The notes: a model not told the origin generated them from the letters alone. 25,959 nt of DNA from JACKOD01 sp041591635 (GCA_041591635.1 JBFHRO010000016.1:1-25959); one strand, 5' to 3'; positions 7,531-16,301 are shown, counted from the first letter of the stretch. Numbers and translations: made by a program.

Positions 7531-10029
7531 TCAGACAAGCGGCATCTCGTGCAGCCACTGGGGGTAACGCTCAAGCAACCGGGCCACCCGCTCCATTTCA
7601 AAAGCCTTCAAGGCCTCGGCCACCTGATCCAGATAGGCATCCTGCCGGCTGTGCCAGGCCTGAATGTCTGCCGTGGCCGCGGCGCCTGCTTCATGCTGCA
7701 AGGCAATCCAGTGCTCCACCAGCAGATAGGAGTCCTGCACCAGGGACTGCAGGGCATCCACGTCGCCGGTACGAATCGACTCGCCATACCGCGATGCCAG
7801 CGAGGCTTGAAAGCTTTTCCAGCTCGCGGGCGTCATTTCACTGTAAACGAGGGGATTCGACACCATGGCCTGGGGTTCGCCAATACTCGTCGTACGCGCC
7901 ACAGCCGGAATATAGCGTTGCACCAATGCCAGCAAATCGCCCTGTTCAAAAGGCTTTTGCAGGTAATCCTCAAATCCTGCCCTGCGGATACGATCAATAT
8001 CCCGGCTCATCACCGACGCCGTAATGGCAATCACCGGAATATGCGCTGTGGTGCTGTTGGCCCGTAGCGCATGCAGCGCTTCGTAGCCATCCATCGCCGG
8101 CATGTGAATATCCATCAAAATCAGCTCCGGCTGCCATTGACTGGCCACCTCCAGGGCTTGCTCACCGTTTTCGGCCTCTTTAACCAGCAGATTGGCTGCC
8201 TCAAAATTATCGCGCAGCAACAGGCGGTTGATCTCGATATCGTCCACCACCAACACCCGTGCCGGACGAAAAAACCAGTCATTCGGAGTACGGGCAACGG
8301 CCGATCCCACAGGCATCATGGCAACAAACACCTGAGGCAGATTGACCGAAAAACACGAACCCTGGCCCGGGGTGCTCACCAGGGTGATGGTTCCGCCCAT
8401 GATTTCAATCAGCCGCCGGCTAATGGTCAGCCCCAGGCCGGTGCCACCGTAGCGGCGGGTATTCTGCCCCTGCTGCTGCTCGAAGGCATTGAAAATTGCC
8501 TCCTGTTGCGCCGGCGCAATACCAATGCCGGTATCTTCCACATCAATGCGCAAGGCGACGACGCCTGGCTGAGTCGTGGATTGGGCCCGTGCCCGAACCT
8601 GTACATAGCCCTGGCAGGTAAACTTGACCGCGTTGCCCACCAGATTGAACAACACCTGACGAATGCGGGCTTCATCCAGCAACAGGCAAGGTGGCACCCC
8701 TTCGGTGCAACTGGCGCGCAATTCCACCCGGGCAGAATCAACACGGCTGGCAAAAATCTGCTGCACTTCGGTCAACAGCTGCGCCAGGGCCACCGGGCTG
8801 GTTTCGATGTGCATTTTGCCGGCTTCGATTTTCGACAGATCCAGAATATCGTTGATCAGGGTGAGCAACGCCCTGCTGCCGCTGCGAATCGCCCCCAGAT
8901 ACTCCAGCTGGCGGGGTTCACTCAACTGGGCCGCAAGCAAATCGGTATAGCCGATAACGGCATTCATGGGGGTGCGGATCTCGTGCGACATGTTGGCCAG
9001 AAATTCGCTCTTGGCGCGGTTGGCCATCTCGGCCTGAGTTGCCAGGGCATGGGCCTCCCGGTTCGCCTGACGCAGTTCTTCTTCGCGCTCTTTCAGGCGC
9101 TGCTCGGAGCGAGTGCGCTCCAGAATTTCCTGGGACAGCTTGCGGTTCCAGTAAAAAAACACCCCAATCACCACCACCGCGACCAGAAACACCCGGCGCA
9201 ACAGCGTATAGTCACTGGCCGGTTTGATGTCGGTGGCAATCCACTTGCGATAGATAGCCTCGAACTGCTCCGCCGGCAAGGTGGCAATCGCCCGGTTGAG
9301 AATCTCGACCAGCTCGGGATAGGCAGGGTTTACGCCAAAGCGGATGTTGTACGAATAAGGCGTAACCCCGGCAATACGCACGTTCTCAATGCCGAGCTTG
9401 CGCACAAGGTACGTAGCGCTGGGAATATTGGTCACCAGCAGATCAATCTCGCCGTTCGAGAGGGCCAGCATGGCCTGCTCGAGCGACTCCTCAATCACCA
9501 GATTCAAGCTCGGGTGATGCAACAGCAGAAAATCCAAAGAGGCATAGCCCTTGACCGCCGCCACCCGTTCGCGCTTGAGCGCCCGCAGGTCACTGGCAAT
9601 GGTGCGATCGTTGCGTGCCATCAGCACGATGGGAATGGCGAGGTAGGTATCGGTAAAGAGCATGAATTCCCGCCGCTGGGGCGTATCGGCCACCCCGGAA
9701 ATCAGGTCGATCTCCCCCGCCCGCATCGCTTCCAGGGTTTGATACCAGTGATCACGATAGACATAGGAAAAAGGCAGGTTCAGATGCTGTTGAATCAGCT
9801 CCAGATAGTCCCCAATGATGCCATGCACCCGGCCTTCGTCGCTCATCACCTCAAAGGGCGGCCAGTAAGTGTCGCCCGATACCTTTAACGACGGGTGCTG
9901 ATCCAGCCAGGTCCGCTGGGCCGGGGTCAGTACATCGCCCGGCGCTGTGTTGGCCGTGGCAACGGCGCCAACCAGCAGCAGCCACAGCAGCAGCCCGGCC
10001 CGCCAGACCTGTATGCAGTTTCCAGCCAT
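7531..10029 (-). CDS. hybrid sensor histidine kinase with periplasmic solute-binding domain and receiver
   Basis: The protein has 832 residues. Residues 1-26 are a signal peptide or signal anchor. Residues 35-270 form a type 3 periplasmic solute-binding domain (KVSGDTYWPPFEV, AGEIDLISGVADTPQR). A membrane helix spans about 277-294, followed by a coiled coil at 296-340. The dimerisation/phosphoacceptor domain carries NMSHEIRTPMNAVIG with His349. The ATPase domain has N-box FNLVGNAVKFT, DTGIGIAP and GGTGLGL. The receiver at about 592-712 has VVDDIEIN, phosphorylatable Asp640 in LMDIHMPAMDG, and a KPF lysine. Residues 713-832 are helical and show no HxxKG Hpt motif, so the next phosphotransfer partner must be encoded elsewhere. 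GGGACAGGGG lies just before the ATG and supports the start. It is 45 bp downstream of the diguanylate cyclase gene on the same strand, so the two are probably co-transcribed. The family resembles BvgS/EvgS sensors with a single Venus-flytrap domain; the ligand is unknown but could be an amino acid or similar small molecule. Confidence 0.92.
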   Translation of the reverse strand: MAGNCIQVWRAGLLLWLLLVGAVATANTAPGDVLTPAQRTWLDQHPSLKVSGDTYWPPFEVMSDEGRVHGIIGDYLELIQQHLNLPFSYVYRDHWYQTLEAMRAGEIDLISGVADTPQRREFMLFTDTYLAIPIVLMARNDRTIASDLRALKRERVAAVKGYASLDFLLLHHPSLNLVIEESLEQAMLALSNGEIDLLVTNIPSATYLVRKLGIENVRIAGVTPYSYNIRFGVNPAYPELVEILNRAIATLPAEQFEAIYRKWIATDIKPASDYTLLRRVFLVAVVVIGVFFYWNRKLSQEILERTRSEQRLKEREEELRQANREAHALATQAEMANRAKSEFLANMSHEIRTPMNAVIGYTDLLAAQLSEPRQLEYLGAIRSGSRALLTLINDILDLSKIEAGKMHIETSPVALAQLLTEVQQIFASRVDSARVELRASCTEGVPPCLLLDEARIRQVLFNLVGNAVKFTCQGYVQVRARAQSTTQPGVVALRIDVEDTGIGIAPAQQEAIFNAFEQQQGQNTRRYGGTGLGLTISRRLIEIMGGTITLVSTPGQGSCFSVNLPQVFVAMMPVGSAVARTPNDWFFRPARVLVVDDIEINRLLLRDNFEAANLLVKEAENGEQALEVASQWQPELILMDIHMPAMDGYEALHALRANSTTAHIPVIAITASVMSRDIDRIRRAGFEDYLQKPFEQGDLLALVQRYIPAVARTTSIGEPQAMVSNPLVYSEMTPASWKSFQASLASRYGESIRTGDVDALQSLVQDSYLLVEHWIALQHEAGAAATADIQAWHSRQDAYLDQVAEALKAFEMERVARLLERYPQWLHEMPLV

Positions 10030-10074
10030 CGCGGCCCCTGTCCCTTTGGTGTTGTCTGTAGTCCGAAAATCGGC

Positions 10075-11886
10075 TCAGGCCGCCTCTACCCGGTTGCGCC
10101 CGCCGTTTTTGGCCCGGTACAGGGCCTGATCGGCAAGATCGAACAGGCCGTCCCGGTCTCGGCCTTCAGTGAAGCCCGCCATGCCGAAGGACATGGTGAT
10201 CTGTACCCGTTCATTGCGAAAATGAAAGGGCAACCGGGCAATCATTTCCCGGGTTTTTTCCAGCACCGCCAGCGCCATGTCGGGCGGCGTCTCAGGCAGC
10301 AAGATAACAAACTCCTCACCGCCATAGCGGGCCACAAAGTCGGTTTTACGGGTGCGCAATGTCAGTTCCTTGGCGATGATCTGAATCACCTTGTCACCGG
10401 CCAGGTGCCCGTACTGATCATTCACTCGCTTGAACAGGTCGATATCACAGACCACCAGTGTCGCCGGCTGGCGGTAGCGCTGCCAGCGCTCGTACTCCAT
10501 CTCGAAGCGCTCTTCGAAGGCTTCACGATTGGGCAGCCGCGTCAGGGTATCGGTCAAGGCACGGGCCCGCTCTTCTTTCAAGCGTTCACGAATGGTGCCG
10601 GTTTCCTGCTCCATGGACGCCAGGCGTTCCTGCAACGCTGCCAGTTGTTGATTGAGCTCCGTTTCGCGCCGCGCCTCACCGGCACGGTACTCATCCATGG
10701 TCGAGACAATGGCATCGAGATGGCTGTTGATCGAAAGCTTGAGGTGGGCCATATCGGTGGCCTTGGCAATTTCGTCGCTGATCGAGCTGACCTGGCTGCG
10801 CACCATGCGATCAAGTTCGCCGCTGTTGCTGCGCCAGTCGCGGGTATGCCGCTGGCTGTCGCTGAGAAATACCTGCAGCTTGGCAAGACGCTCATCCAGC
10901 CCCACCAGAAACTGCTCGAACTCCTGCTGCCCCCGCCCCACGGCCGAAATCACCAGATTGGCCACATCGTCCAGGGTGGGCCCCAGTTCGTACCAGTTGA
11001 GGCCGCGATTGATGTTTTCCTGCAGGCGCTGCGCCTCTTTGACCGAACCTTCGGGCAACGTGAGCTGCTCAATGAGGGTTTTAAGCGCGCCGCAAACGTG
11101 GCCGGCAATGGTCGAGAACCCCGGCACGGGTTCGCCGGTATCGCCACGGGTAATATCCAGCTCGGTCGATACCGCATCGCTTGCGGCACTGCCCGTTGTT
11201 TCCGTGGCGCCTGCGACTTCATGGTCATCGAGTTTATGGTCATCGGCCGCCGGATGTCCCCCCGTACCAGCACGCTCGGGCGCGTCTGCAACATTCACGG
11301 CGTTTTGATTCGTGCCATCGGCTTTGGCACCAGCGTCACCACCGCGACCAAACAACCGGCTCAGCAGCCCGGTCTTGCCTTCCACGCCCATTTGCAATAA
11401 CTGCTCGCGCAAGGCGGTTTCCTGTATTTGCGCATACTGGGCCAGAAGATTGGGGTATTCCTTGAGATTGAGCTTTTGGTCTTTGAGGGTTTTGGCCAAC
11501 CCCTTGAGCCGCTTCTTGTGGTCGCGATCGAGTTTGAGTTCGAGCAGCTGATCAATCAGATCCTGCAATGCCCCCACCACCTGATCGGAATGGGAGGCAC
11601 GCTGCTCATCCAGTGCCAGCACGGCATCTTCAATGTAGGTAAGGCGTTTGGAGAGTTCGCTCTGACCGGGGTTTTCGCGGCGCAACAAATCCCGCAGGCC
11701 AGTGAGCTCCTTGTCCAGACGAGGATTCTGCCCCTCCGCCGCCAGGCTGACCCGCACCAGAATCCGCTGCAGTAGCGACAGGTGCTCATTAAAGGATTTC
11801 TCTTTCTTTTCGGCTTCGCCAACGTGGTCAAAGTATTTCTCTTTCCACTTGCGCAGCTCGCGACCAAGGCTTTCACTGTCCGACAT
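10075..11886 (-). CDS. diguanylate cyclase with long coiled-coil N-terminus
   Basis: This 603-residue protein makes c-di-GMP from two GTP. The C-terminal GGDEF domain covers about 435-600, with LTRLPNREAFEERF, DIDLFKRVND and an active GGEEF at 522-526. The inhibitory RxxD site is intact (Arg513 to Asp516), so product feedback is expected. Residues 1-180 are highly charged and helical, rich in Lys/Glu/Leu heptads. Residues 180-235 are a flexible Ala/Gly/Asp-rich linker. Residues 240-430 are again helical with a coiled coil running into the GGDEF domain. No membrane segment is visible, so it is probably cytosolic and activated by oligomerisation or a partner protein. The start is supported by GGGGAG 7 nt before the ATG. 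It follows xerC after 77 bp, in the slot where E. coli and Pseudomonas carry a HAD-family phosphatase gene, and precedes the hybrid histidine kinase. The natural input is unknown. Confidence 0.92.
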   Translation of the reverse strand: MSDSESLGRELRKWKEKYFDHVGEAEKKEKSFNEHLSLLQRILVRVSLAAEGQNPRLDKELTGLRDLLRRENPGQSELSKRLTYIEDAVLALDEQRASHSDQVVGALQDLIDQLLELKLDRDHKKRLKGLAKTLKDQKLNLKEYPNLLAQYAQIQETALREQLLQMGVEGKTGLLSRLFGRGGDAGAKADGTNQNAVNVADAPERAGTGGHPAADDHKLDDHEVAGATETTGSAASDAVSTELDITRGDTGEPVPGFSTIAGHVCGALKTLIEQLTLPEGSVKEAQRLQENINRGLNWYELGPTLDDVANLVISAVGRGQQEFEQFLVGLDERLAKLQVFLSDSQRHTRDWRSNSGELDRMVRSQVSSISDEIAKATDMAHLKLSINSHLDAIVSTMDEYRAGEARRETELNQQLAALQERLASMEQETGTIRERLKEERARALTDTLTRLPNREAFEERFEMEYERWQRYRQPATLVVCDIDLFKRVNDQYGHLAGDKVIQIIAKELTLRTRKTDFVARYGGEEFVILLPETPPDMALAVLEKTREMIARLPFHFRNERVQITMSFGMAGFTEGRDRDGLFDLADQALYRAKNGGRNRVEAA

Positions 11887-11963
11887 TCATCGCTCCCCAT
11901 GCATGCACGACGCGGCCTGCGCGTAATTTTGAAGAGTATAGCCGGTTTTCCTGAACTACCGCG

Positions 11964-12968
11964 TCATGATTCCTTTTGAGCGCCGCGACCTCGACGCCGG
12001 GCGCGTGGATGCGCCTGATCGTACACCCGCGCCAGATACTGAAAATCCACATGGGTATAGATTTGGGTGGTAGCGATGTCGGCATGACCGAGCAACTCTT
12101 GCACCGTTCGCAAGTCACCACTGGATTCGAGCAGATGACTGGCGCAGGAGTGGCGCAACAGGTGGGGATGCAGCGTCATCTCGGCGCCTTCGCGCAGCCC
12201 CCACTGCCTCAGACGCAGTTGCACATTGCGCATGGAGATACGACACCCCCGGCCACTGATAAACAGTGCCGGCTCCTGGGGCGCGGCCCGCGCGTGACGC
12301 ACCAGAAGCCAGGCCAGCACCGCCGCCCGGGCTTTACTGCCCACGGGCACGATGCGCTCTTTACCCCCCTTGCCCAGCACCCGCAACTCGTCGGCATCGC
12401 GCAAAAAGGGCTCGACATCCAGGCCGACCAGCTCGGACAAACGCAACCCGCAGGAATAAAAAAGCTCGACCATGGCACGATCGCGCTGATCGCACCAGTC
12501 ATCGCTGCCGCCTTCGACAATGGCGCTGAGTTGATCGACATCGAGGGTGCGCGGCAACCGCCGGCCCGCTTTGGGGGCACTTACGCCCACTACGGGATTG
12601 TCGGTCACCCAACGCTGCGCCAGTGCATAGGCAAAAAAACTGCGAATGGCTGAAAGTGTACGGGCAATACTGCGCGCACTCAAACCCTCGGATGCATCGC
12701 TGCCGTGGTCCGGGGCACGCTGGCGCGCACGCCGTCGAATCGTGGGTCTTGGCCGGCGCAGAAACACCAGATAATGACGCATCAGTGCTTCCGACACCCG
12801 GGCATAGTCCGTGACCCCCGCCTGCAGCTCAAGCCAGCGGGCAAAGGCTTCGAGATCCCGGCGATAGTTGCTGAGCGTGTGCACCGAATAGCGCTTTTGC
12901 TCGCCCAGCAGGCGCAAAAATGCCTCCAGCGGGGCAGACAGCGCCCTGTTCAACGCAGGCGCGGTCAC
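11964..12968 (-). CDS. xerC: tyrosine recombinase XerC
   Basis: XerC acts with XerD at the chromosomal dif site to resolve chromosome dimers. All catalytic residues are present: Arg176 (CGLRLSEL), Lys200 (VLGKGGKER), His269 and Arg272 (HPHLLRHS), His295 (LLGHADIATTQ) and nucleophile Tyr304 (IYTHV). The protein has 334 residues, about 30 more than the usual 300. Part of the excess is an Arg-rich segment near 71-94, between the N-terminal helices and the conserved GLSARSIARTLSAIRSFF stretch. There is also an Arg/Lys-rich tail after residue 318. The start is a GTG 3 nt after the stop of the DUF484 gene, the tight coupling expected for this operon. The conserved context with dapF and DUF484 supports xerC rather than xerD or a phage integrase. 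Confidence 0.95.
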   Translation of the reverse strand: MTAPALNRALSAPLEAFLRLLGEQKRYSVHTLSNYRRDLEAFARWLELQAGVTDYARVSEALMRHYLVFLRRPRPTIRRRARQRAPDHGSDASEGLSARSIARTLSAIRSFFAYALAQRWVTDNPVVGVSAPKAGRRLPRTLDVDQLSAIVEGGSDDWCDQRDRAMVELFYSCGLRLSELVGLDVEPFLRDADELRVLGKGGKERIVPVGSKARAAVLAWLLVRHARAAPQEPALFISGRGCRISMRNVQLRLRQWGLREGAEMTLHPHLLRHSCASHLLESSGDLRTVQELLGHADIATTQIYTHVDFQYLARVYDQAHPRARRRGRGAQKES

Positions 12969-12971
12969 AGG

Positions 12972-13715
12972 CTATTCCAGCAGTTTGGCAACGACTTCAA
13001 TGCTGTTGCTGCAACGCTCGCGGGCGAGCAGCGGCGGCAACAGCCGGCTGAGCGTATCGCTGATGTAGGAAAGAAACAGGGAGCCCATGCTGCTGGTGAA
13101 GTAATGCTCATCATCACTGCCCACGCTCAGCATGCCCAGATGATCATCGGCGCCCAGAGGAATGACAGCGGCGGACTTCACCTTGTCGGCCGCCAGCGGA
13201 AACAGGCAGCGCATCTGCGGGGGCTTGAACTGGCCACACACCGCCCGGTGACTGTCGAGCAGGCTGCCAAGGTCCTGTCTGGCGCGCTGATGACTGATCA
13301 TGGTGACGTTACTGGCGGCGTAATCGCGCTTTTCACCCAGCAGCACGAGACTGCAAAAGGGCACACCAAAATCGCCGCGAATGCTCTCATCAAGCATGAT
13401 CAGCACTTCATCCAGACTTTGGGCTTCCAGCAGGTGAACCAGCAAGCGCTTGCTCTTTTCAAAAAAGCGATCATTCTGCCGCGCGATTTCGATCAGCTCA
13501 GCAAGCTCGCGCTGCAACAGATCCCGCTGCTGGCGAAACAGGTGCACCTGCCGTTCCATCAGCGAAATGGCCCGACCACTTTCGTGCGGGATCGACAACT
13601 CCGTCAGCAGTGCATCGTTACGGATGAAGAAATCCGGATGCGCCCGCAAATAGTTGATCACCTGACATTCCGTGGCCGGTATTGTGATAACCGGCTCTTT
13701 CTGGGTTTCTGACAT
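12972..13715 (-). CDS. DUF484 family protein
   Basis: This 247-residue cytosolic protein belongs to the family encoded between dapF and xerC in many gammaproteobacteria (YigA in E. coli). The N-terminus has the family hallmark VINYLRAHPDFFIRN, followed by a coiled coil with SLMERQVHLFRQQRD. Residues about 90-240 are a GAF-like fold (VPFCSLVLLGEK, VIPLGADDHLGMLSVGSDDE). The biochemical role of the family is not established; the GAF-like fold suggests small-molecule or protein binding. GGGAG lies 9 nt before the ATG. It is separated from dapF by 110 bp in which no gene is convincing, and it is nearly fused to xerC (3 nt). Confidence 0.92.
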   Translation of the reverse strand: MSETQKEPVITIPATECQVINYLRAHPDFFIRNDALLTELSIPHESGRAISLMERQVHLFRQQRDLLQRELAELIEIARQNDRFFEKSKRLLVHLLEAQSLDEVLIMLDESIRGDFGVPFCSLVLLGEKRDYAASNVTMISHQRARQDLGSLLDSHRAVCGQFKPPQMRCLFPLAADKVKSAAVIPLGADDHLGMLSVGSDDEHYFTSSMGSLFLSYISDTLSRLLPPLLARERCSNSIEVVAKLLE

Positions 13716-13825
13716 GCTTCACCGCTCCCAGCATTCCTGGTTCTTAGAATTATTCGTGCTTCTGATCATCATTTGGCTTGCGACGCCCGGATTGGCCCAG
13801 GCCAGCTCCGGCATCCTTGAGGGCC

Positions 13826-14656
13826 TCACAGTCGCACCTGCCCCTCAAACACAAAGCTGGCCGGCCCGTCCATCATCACTGGATGCCCAATGCCCTGCCA
13901 TTGAATATGCAAATTGCCACCGGGCAATTTCACTTCGACCTGGGTGCCAAGCAAGCCGCGCAGTTGCCCCGCCACCACCGCGGCGCAAGCACCGGTGCCA
14001 CACGCGAGGGTTTCCCCGGCGCCACGTTCGAACACCCGCAACTTGATCAGCTTGCGGTTGACGACTTCCATAAAGCCGATATTGGCTTTTTGCGGAAACC
14101 GGGGATGCGCTTCCAGCGCCGGCCCCAGCAGGGCTACCGGCGCCGTGGCGACCTCATCAACGACCAGCACAGCGTGTGGATTACCCATGGAAACGGCGCT
14201 GATTTCCAGCATCTGCCCGTTAACCTCAACCGGATACACCGGGGCCCGGGCGGGCGCCAAAAAAGGCACCTGTGCCGGCTCCAGCACGGGGGGGCCCATG
14301 TTAACCACCACCTTGTTGTCGGCAGTTAGCCTGAGTTCGATGTTACCCTTGGCGGTTTGCACCCGGATCACATCTTTATCGGTCAGGCGTGCCTCACGCA
14401 CAAACCGGGCAAAGCACCGGGCGCCGTTACCGCATTGTTCCACTTCGGAGCCATCGGCATTGAAGATGCGGTAACGGAAGTCCACATCGGGGCAACCGGG
14501 CGGCTCTACCAGCAGCAACTGGTCGAAACCTATGCCGAAATGGCGATCGGCGAGACGTTTTATCTGATCAGGACGAAAATGCGCGTGCTGGCTAATGAGA
14601 TCCACCACCATAAAATCGTTTCCCAGACCCTGCATCTTGGTGAATTTAACCAGCAT
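13826..14656 (-). CDS. dapF: diaminopimelate epimerase DapF
   Basis: DapF interconverts LL- and meso-diaminopimelate, the penultimate step of lysine synthesis and the source of meso-DAP for peptidoglycan. The two catalytic cysteines are visible: Cys75 in EQCGNGARCF and Cys219 in LACGTGACAAV. KMQGLGNDF at the N-terminus and MGNPHAV near residue 157 are family signatures. The 276-residue length is normal. An upstream in-frame ATG at 14689 would add 11 poorly conserved residues. The ATG at 14656 is preferred because AAGG lies 7 nt before it and because family proteins begin just before KFTKMQGLGNDF. It follows lysA by 71 bp, so the last two steps of lysine synthesis are adjacent. Confidence 0.96.
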   Translation of the reverse strand: MLVKFTKMQGLGNDFMVVDLISQHAHFRPDQIKRLADRHFGIGFDQLLLVEPPGCPDVDFRYRIFNADGSEVEQCGNGARCFARFVREARLTDKDVIRVQTAKGNIELRLTADNKVVVNMGPPVLEPAQVPFLAPARAPVYPVEVNGQMLEISAVSMGNPHAVLVVDEVATAPVALLGPALEAHPRFPQKANIGFMEVVNRKLIKLRVFERGAGETLACGTGACAAVVAGQLRGLLGTQVEVKLPGGNLHIQWQGIGHPVMMDGPASFVFEGQVRL

Positions 14657-14663
14657 TGGTTTG

Positions 14664-14667
14664 CCTT
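14664..14667 (-). promoter_or_regulatory. ribosome binding site fixing the dapF start
   Basis: AAGG on the minus strand, 7 nt before the ATG at 14656. It selects the shorter, family-like N-terminus over the ATG at 14689. Confidence 0.55.
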
Positions 14668-14727
14668 TTTTGGATACTGCCTGTTGCATGTCGTTCGAAA
14701 ATACGCGGTTTCGTTACCCAGTCAAGT

Positions 14728-15975
14728 TCAGTCCAGGGTTTTTTCCAGTCGCAACTGGTCTTCGATGGTTTCGCGCAGGCGCACCACCCTATGCGTTGTG
14801 CCATCGACCATGATCTCCGCGGCCCGGTTACGGGAATTGTAGTTGGAGCTCATGGTAAAGCCGTAGGCGCCCGCCGAGCGTACGGCCAGCAAATCGCCCG
14901 CCTGCAGTGCCAGGGTTCTGTCCTTGCCCAGAAAGTCGCCGGTTTCACACACCGGCCCGACCAGATCGTAGCAGCGCGCCGGCACATCCTGACGCGGCGC
15001 TACCGGTTCGATCTGCTGCCAGGCGCTGTACAGCGCGGGACGGATCAGGTCGTTCATGGCGGCATCGATAATGGCGAAATTCTTGTCCGGGGTACACTTG
15101 AGAAACTCAACCCGGGTCAGCAGTATTCCCGCGTTGGCTACAATGGAGCGGCCGGGCTCAAGCAGGAGTTTCAGCCGCCGGCTGGCGAGCTTCTCGAGAA
15201 TCGCCCCCACGTAGGTCTGCGGACTGGGCGGGGTTTCGTCGTTATAGCGCACCCCCAGGCCTCCGCCAAGGTCCAGGTGTTCGATCTGAATCTGGCGCGA
15301 GGCCAGCTCATCGATCAGGCCCAGCACCCGATCCAGCGCATCCATGAAAGGCGCGATATCCGTCAGCTGTGAACCTATATGGCAATCCACGCCGGTAATA
15401 CGCAACCCGGGCAGTGTGTTCGCCAGCTCATACACCCGCACCGCCTCTTCAATGGCAATTCCAAACTTGTTTTGCTTGAGCCCGGTCGAGATATAGGGGT
15501 GGGTCTGGGCGTCGACATCCGGATTCACCCGCAGCGATACCGCCGCCTGGCGACCTGTCTCTTGCGCCACGTCACTCAGGCGGTACAGCTCGGCCTCGGA
15601 TTCGACATTGAAACAGTAGACCCCGACTTCCAGGGCCCGACGCATTTCTTCGACCTGCTTGCCCACCCCGGAAAACACCACCCTGGCCGGATCGCCACCG
15701 GCGGCCAGCACCCGCTCAAGCTCCCCCCCGGACACTATGTCAAAGCCGGCGCCCAAACGTGCCAGCACATTGAGTACGGCCAGATTGGAGTTGGCCTTGA
15801 CGGCGTAGCACACCAGGTGCGGGTAGTCGCACAGTGCCTCTTCATAATTGCGGTAATGGGTTTCGATGGCGGCACGGGAATACACATACAGGGGCGTTCC
15901 CCAGGTTTGCGCCAGCTCGCGGGCGGCGACATCTTCGACAAACAATTCGTTGTTGCGGTAGGCAAAAAATTCCAT
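14728..15975 (-). CDS. lysA: diaminopimelate decarboxylase LysA
   Basis: LysA is a PLP enzyme that converts meso-diaminopimelate to L-lysine and CO2. Lys60 in CYAVKANSN binds PLP. HLDLGGGLG is the glycine-rich phosphate loop. EPGRSIVANAG and VCETGDFLG (active-site Cys near 343) are the other family blocks. The length is 415 residues from the ATG at 15975. The longer reading from 15999 adds eight residues and does not match the family start, which begins close to FxYRNNELFVEDV. A GGGA element lies 5 nt before the ATG. It lies 69 bp downstream of lptM, as in Pseudomonas, where lptM(lppL)-lysA-dapF form one unit. Confidence 0.96.
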   Translation of the reverse strand: MEFFAYRNNELFVEDVAARELAQTWGTPLYVYSRAAIETHYRNYEEALCDYPHLVCYAVKANSNLAVLNVLARLGAGFDIVSGGELERVLAAGGDPARVVFSGVGKQVEEMRRALEVGVYCFNVESEAELYRLSDVAQETGRQAAVSLRVNPDVDAQTHPYISTGLKQNKFGIAIEEAVRVYELANTLPGLRITGVDCHIGSQLTDIAPFMDALDRVLGLIDELASRQIQIEHLDLGGGLGVRYNDETPPSPQTYVGAILEKLASRRLKLLLEPGRSIVANAGILLTRVEFLKCTPDKNFAIIDAAMNDLIRPALYSAWQQIEPVAPRQDVPARCYDLVGPVCETGDFLGKDRTLALQAGDLLAVRSAGAYGFTMSSNYNSRNRAAEIMVDGTTHRVVRLRETIEDQLRLEKTLD

Positions 15976-16044
15976 GGTGGTCCCGATAGTTGAAATCAAC
16001 AGGCAATCCGGCTTGGGCGTGAACGCGGGCGGTTGCTGCCTTGA

Positions 16045-16263
16045 TCAATAGGATGTTGTGGTTTGGTCGCGCGCCTTCTTGTCGCGCTCGTCAGTATCCT
16101 GCGCATCGGCAGGCATTGGCAGCGACAATTCGCGCCGTCCAAAAGGTACTTCTTTTTTCGCTGGCGCATTCTGCGGCAGGTACAGGTCGCCCTTCAGACC
16201 ACACCCGGTGATGCCCGCACACAGCATCCAGACGCTCACACATAACCCGATAACTTTCAGCAC
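16045..16263 (-). CDS. lptM: LptM-type lipoprotein (formerly YifL/LppL)
   Basis: A 72-residue outer-membrane lipoprotein. A short signal peptide (MLKVIGLCVSVWMLCAG) ends in the lipobox ITGC, giving mature Cys21 followed by GLKGDLYLP. This matches the CGxKGxLYLP motif of LptM, the small lipoprotein that helps LptD mature in the LPS translocon. The rest is polar and variable. The start is a GTG with GGGA 8 nt upstream. It is the first gene of the lysA-dapF unit, the conserved position in Pseudomonas and E. coli. Confidence rests on the lipobox, the mature N-terminus and the neighbours. Confidence 0.88.
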   Translation of the reverse strand: MLKVIGLCVSVWMLCAGITGCGLKGDLYLPQNAPAKKEVPFGRRELSLPMPADAQDTDERDKKARDQTTTSY

Positions 16264-16281
16264 AATTAAGGTCCCAAAGGC

Positions 16282-16301
16282 AAAAAATCAGCCCCCTGAT
16301 T
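16282..16301 (-). terminator. small intrinsic terminator after cyaA
   Basis: Reading the minus strand, AATCAG-GGGG-CTGATT forms a perfect 6-bp stem with a 4-nt loop and runs into six T residues. It lies 40 bp after the cyaA stop. The stem is short, so read-through into lptM is likely to be partial. The upstream arm overlaps the candidate lptM -10 box. Confidence 0.5.

Noticed and set aside
7515..7544. TGCCGC and GCGGCA as a terminator between the convergent kinase fusion and histidine kinase genes
   Set aside because: The stem is 6 bp across an 18-nt loop with no T tract on either strand, so it does not look like a working terminator.
8071..9888. Long plus-strand open frame of 605 codons inside the histidine kinase gene
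   Set aside because: It is antisense to clear histidine kinase and receiver motifs and its translation is His/Gln-rich with no recognisable domain, typical of an opposite-strand shadow in GC-rich DNA.
9895..11400. Long plus-strand open frame of 501 codons
   Set aside because: It is antisense to the diguanylate cyclase and the start of the kinase gene, and shows no domain.
11964..12968. xerC as an integrase marking a genomic island
   Set aside because: The conserved dapF-DUF484-xerC operon and the family motifs identify it as the chromosomal dimer-resolution enzyme. No att repeats or tRNA lie nearby.
13672..14046. Plus-strand frame with a signal-peptide-like stretch between DUF484 and dapF
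   Set aside because: The hydrophobic stretch sits in the 110-bp gap, but the frame runs straight into antisense dapF with no domain or ribosome site. A 31-codon minus-strand frame in the same gap is also unsupported.
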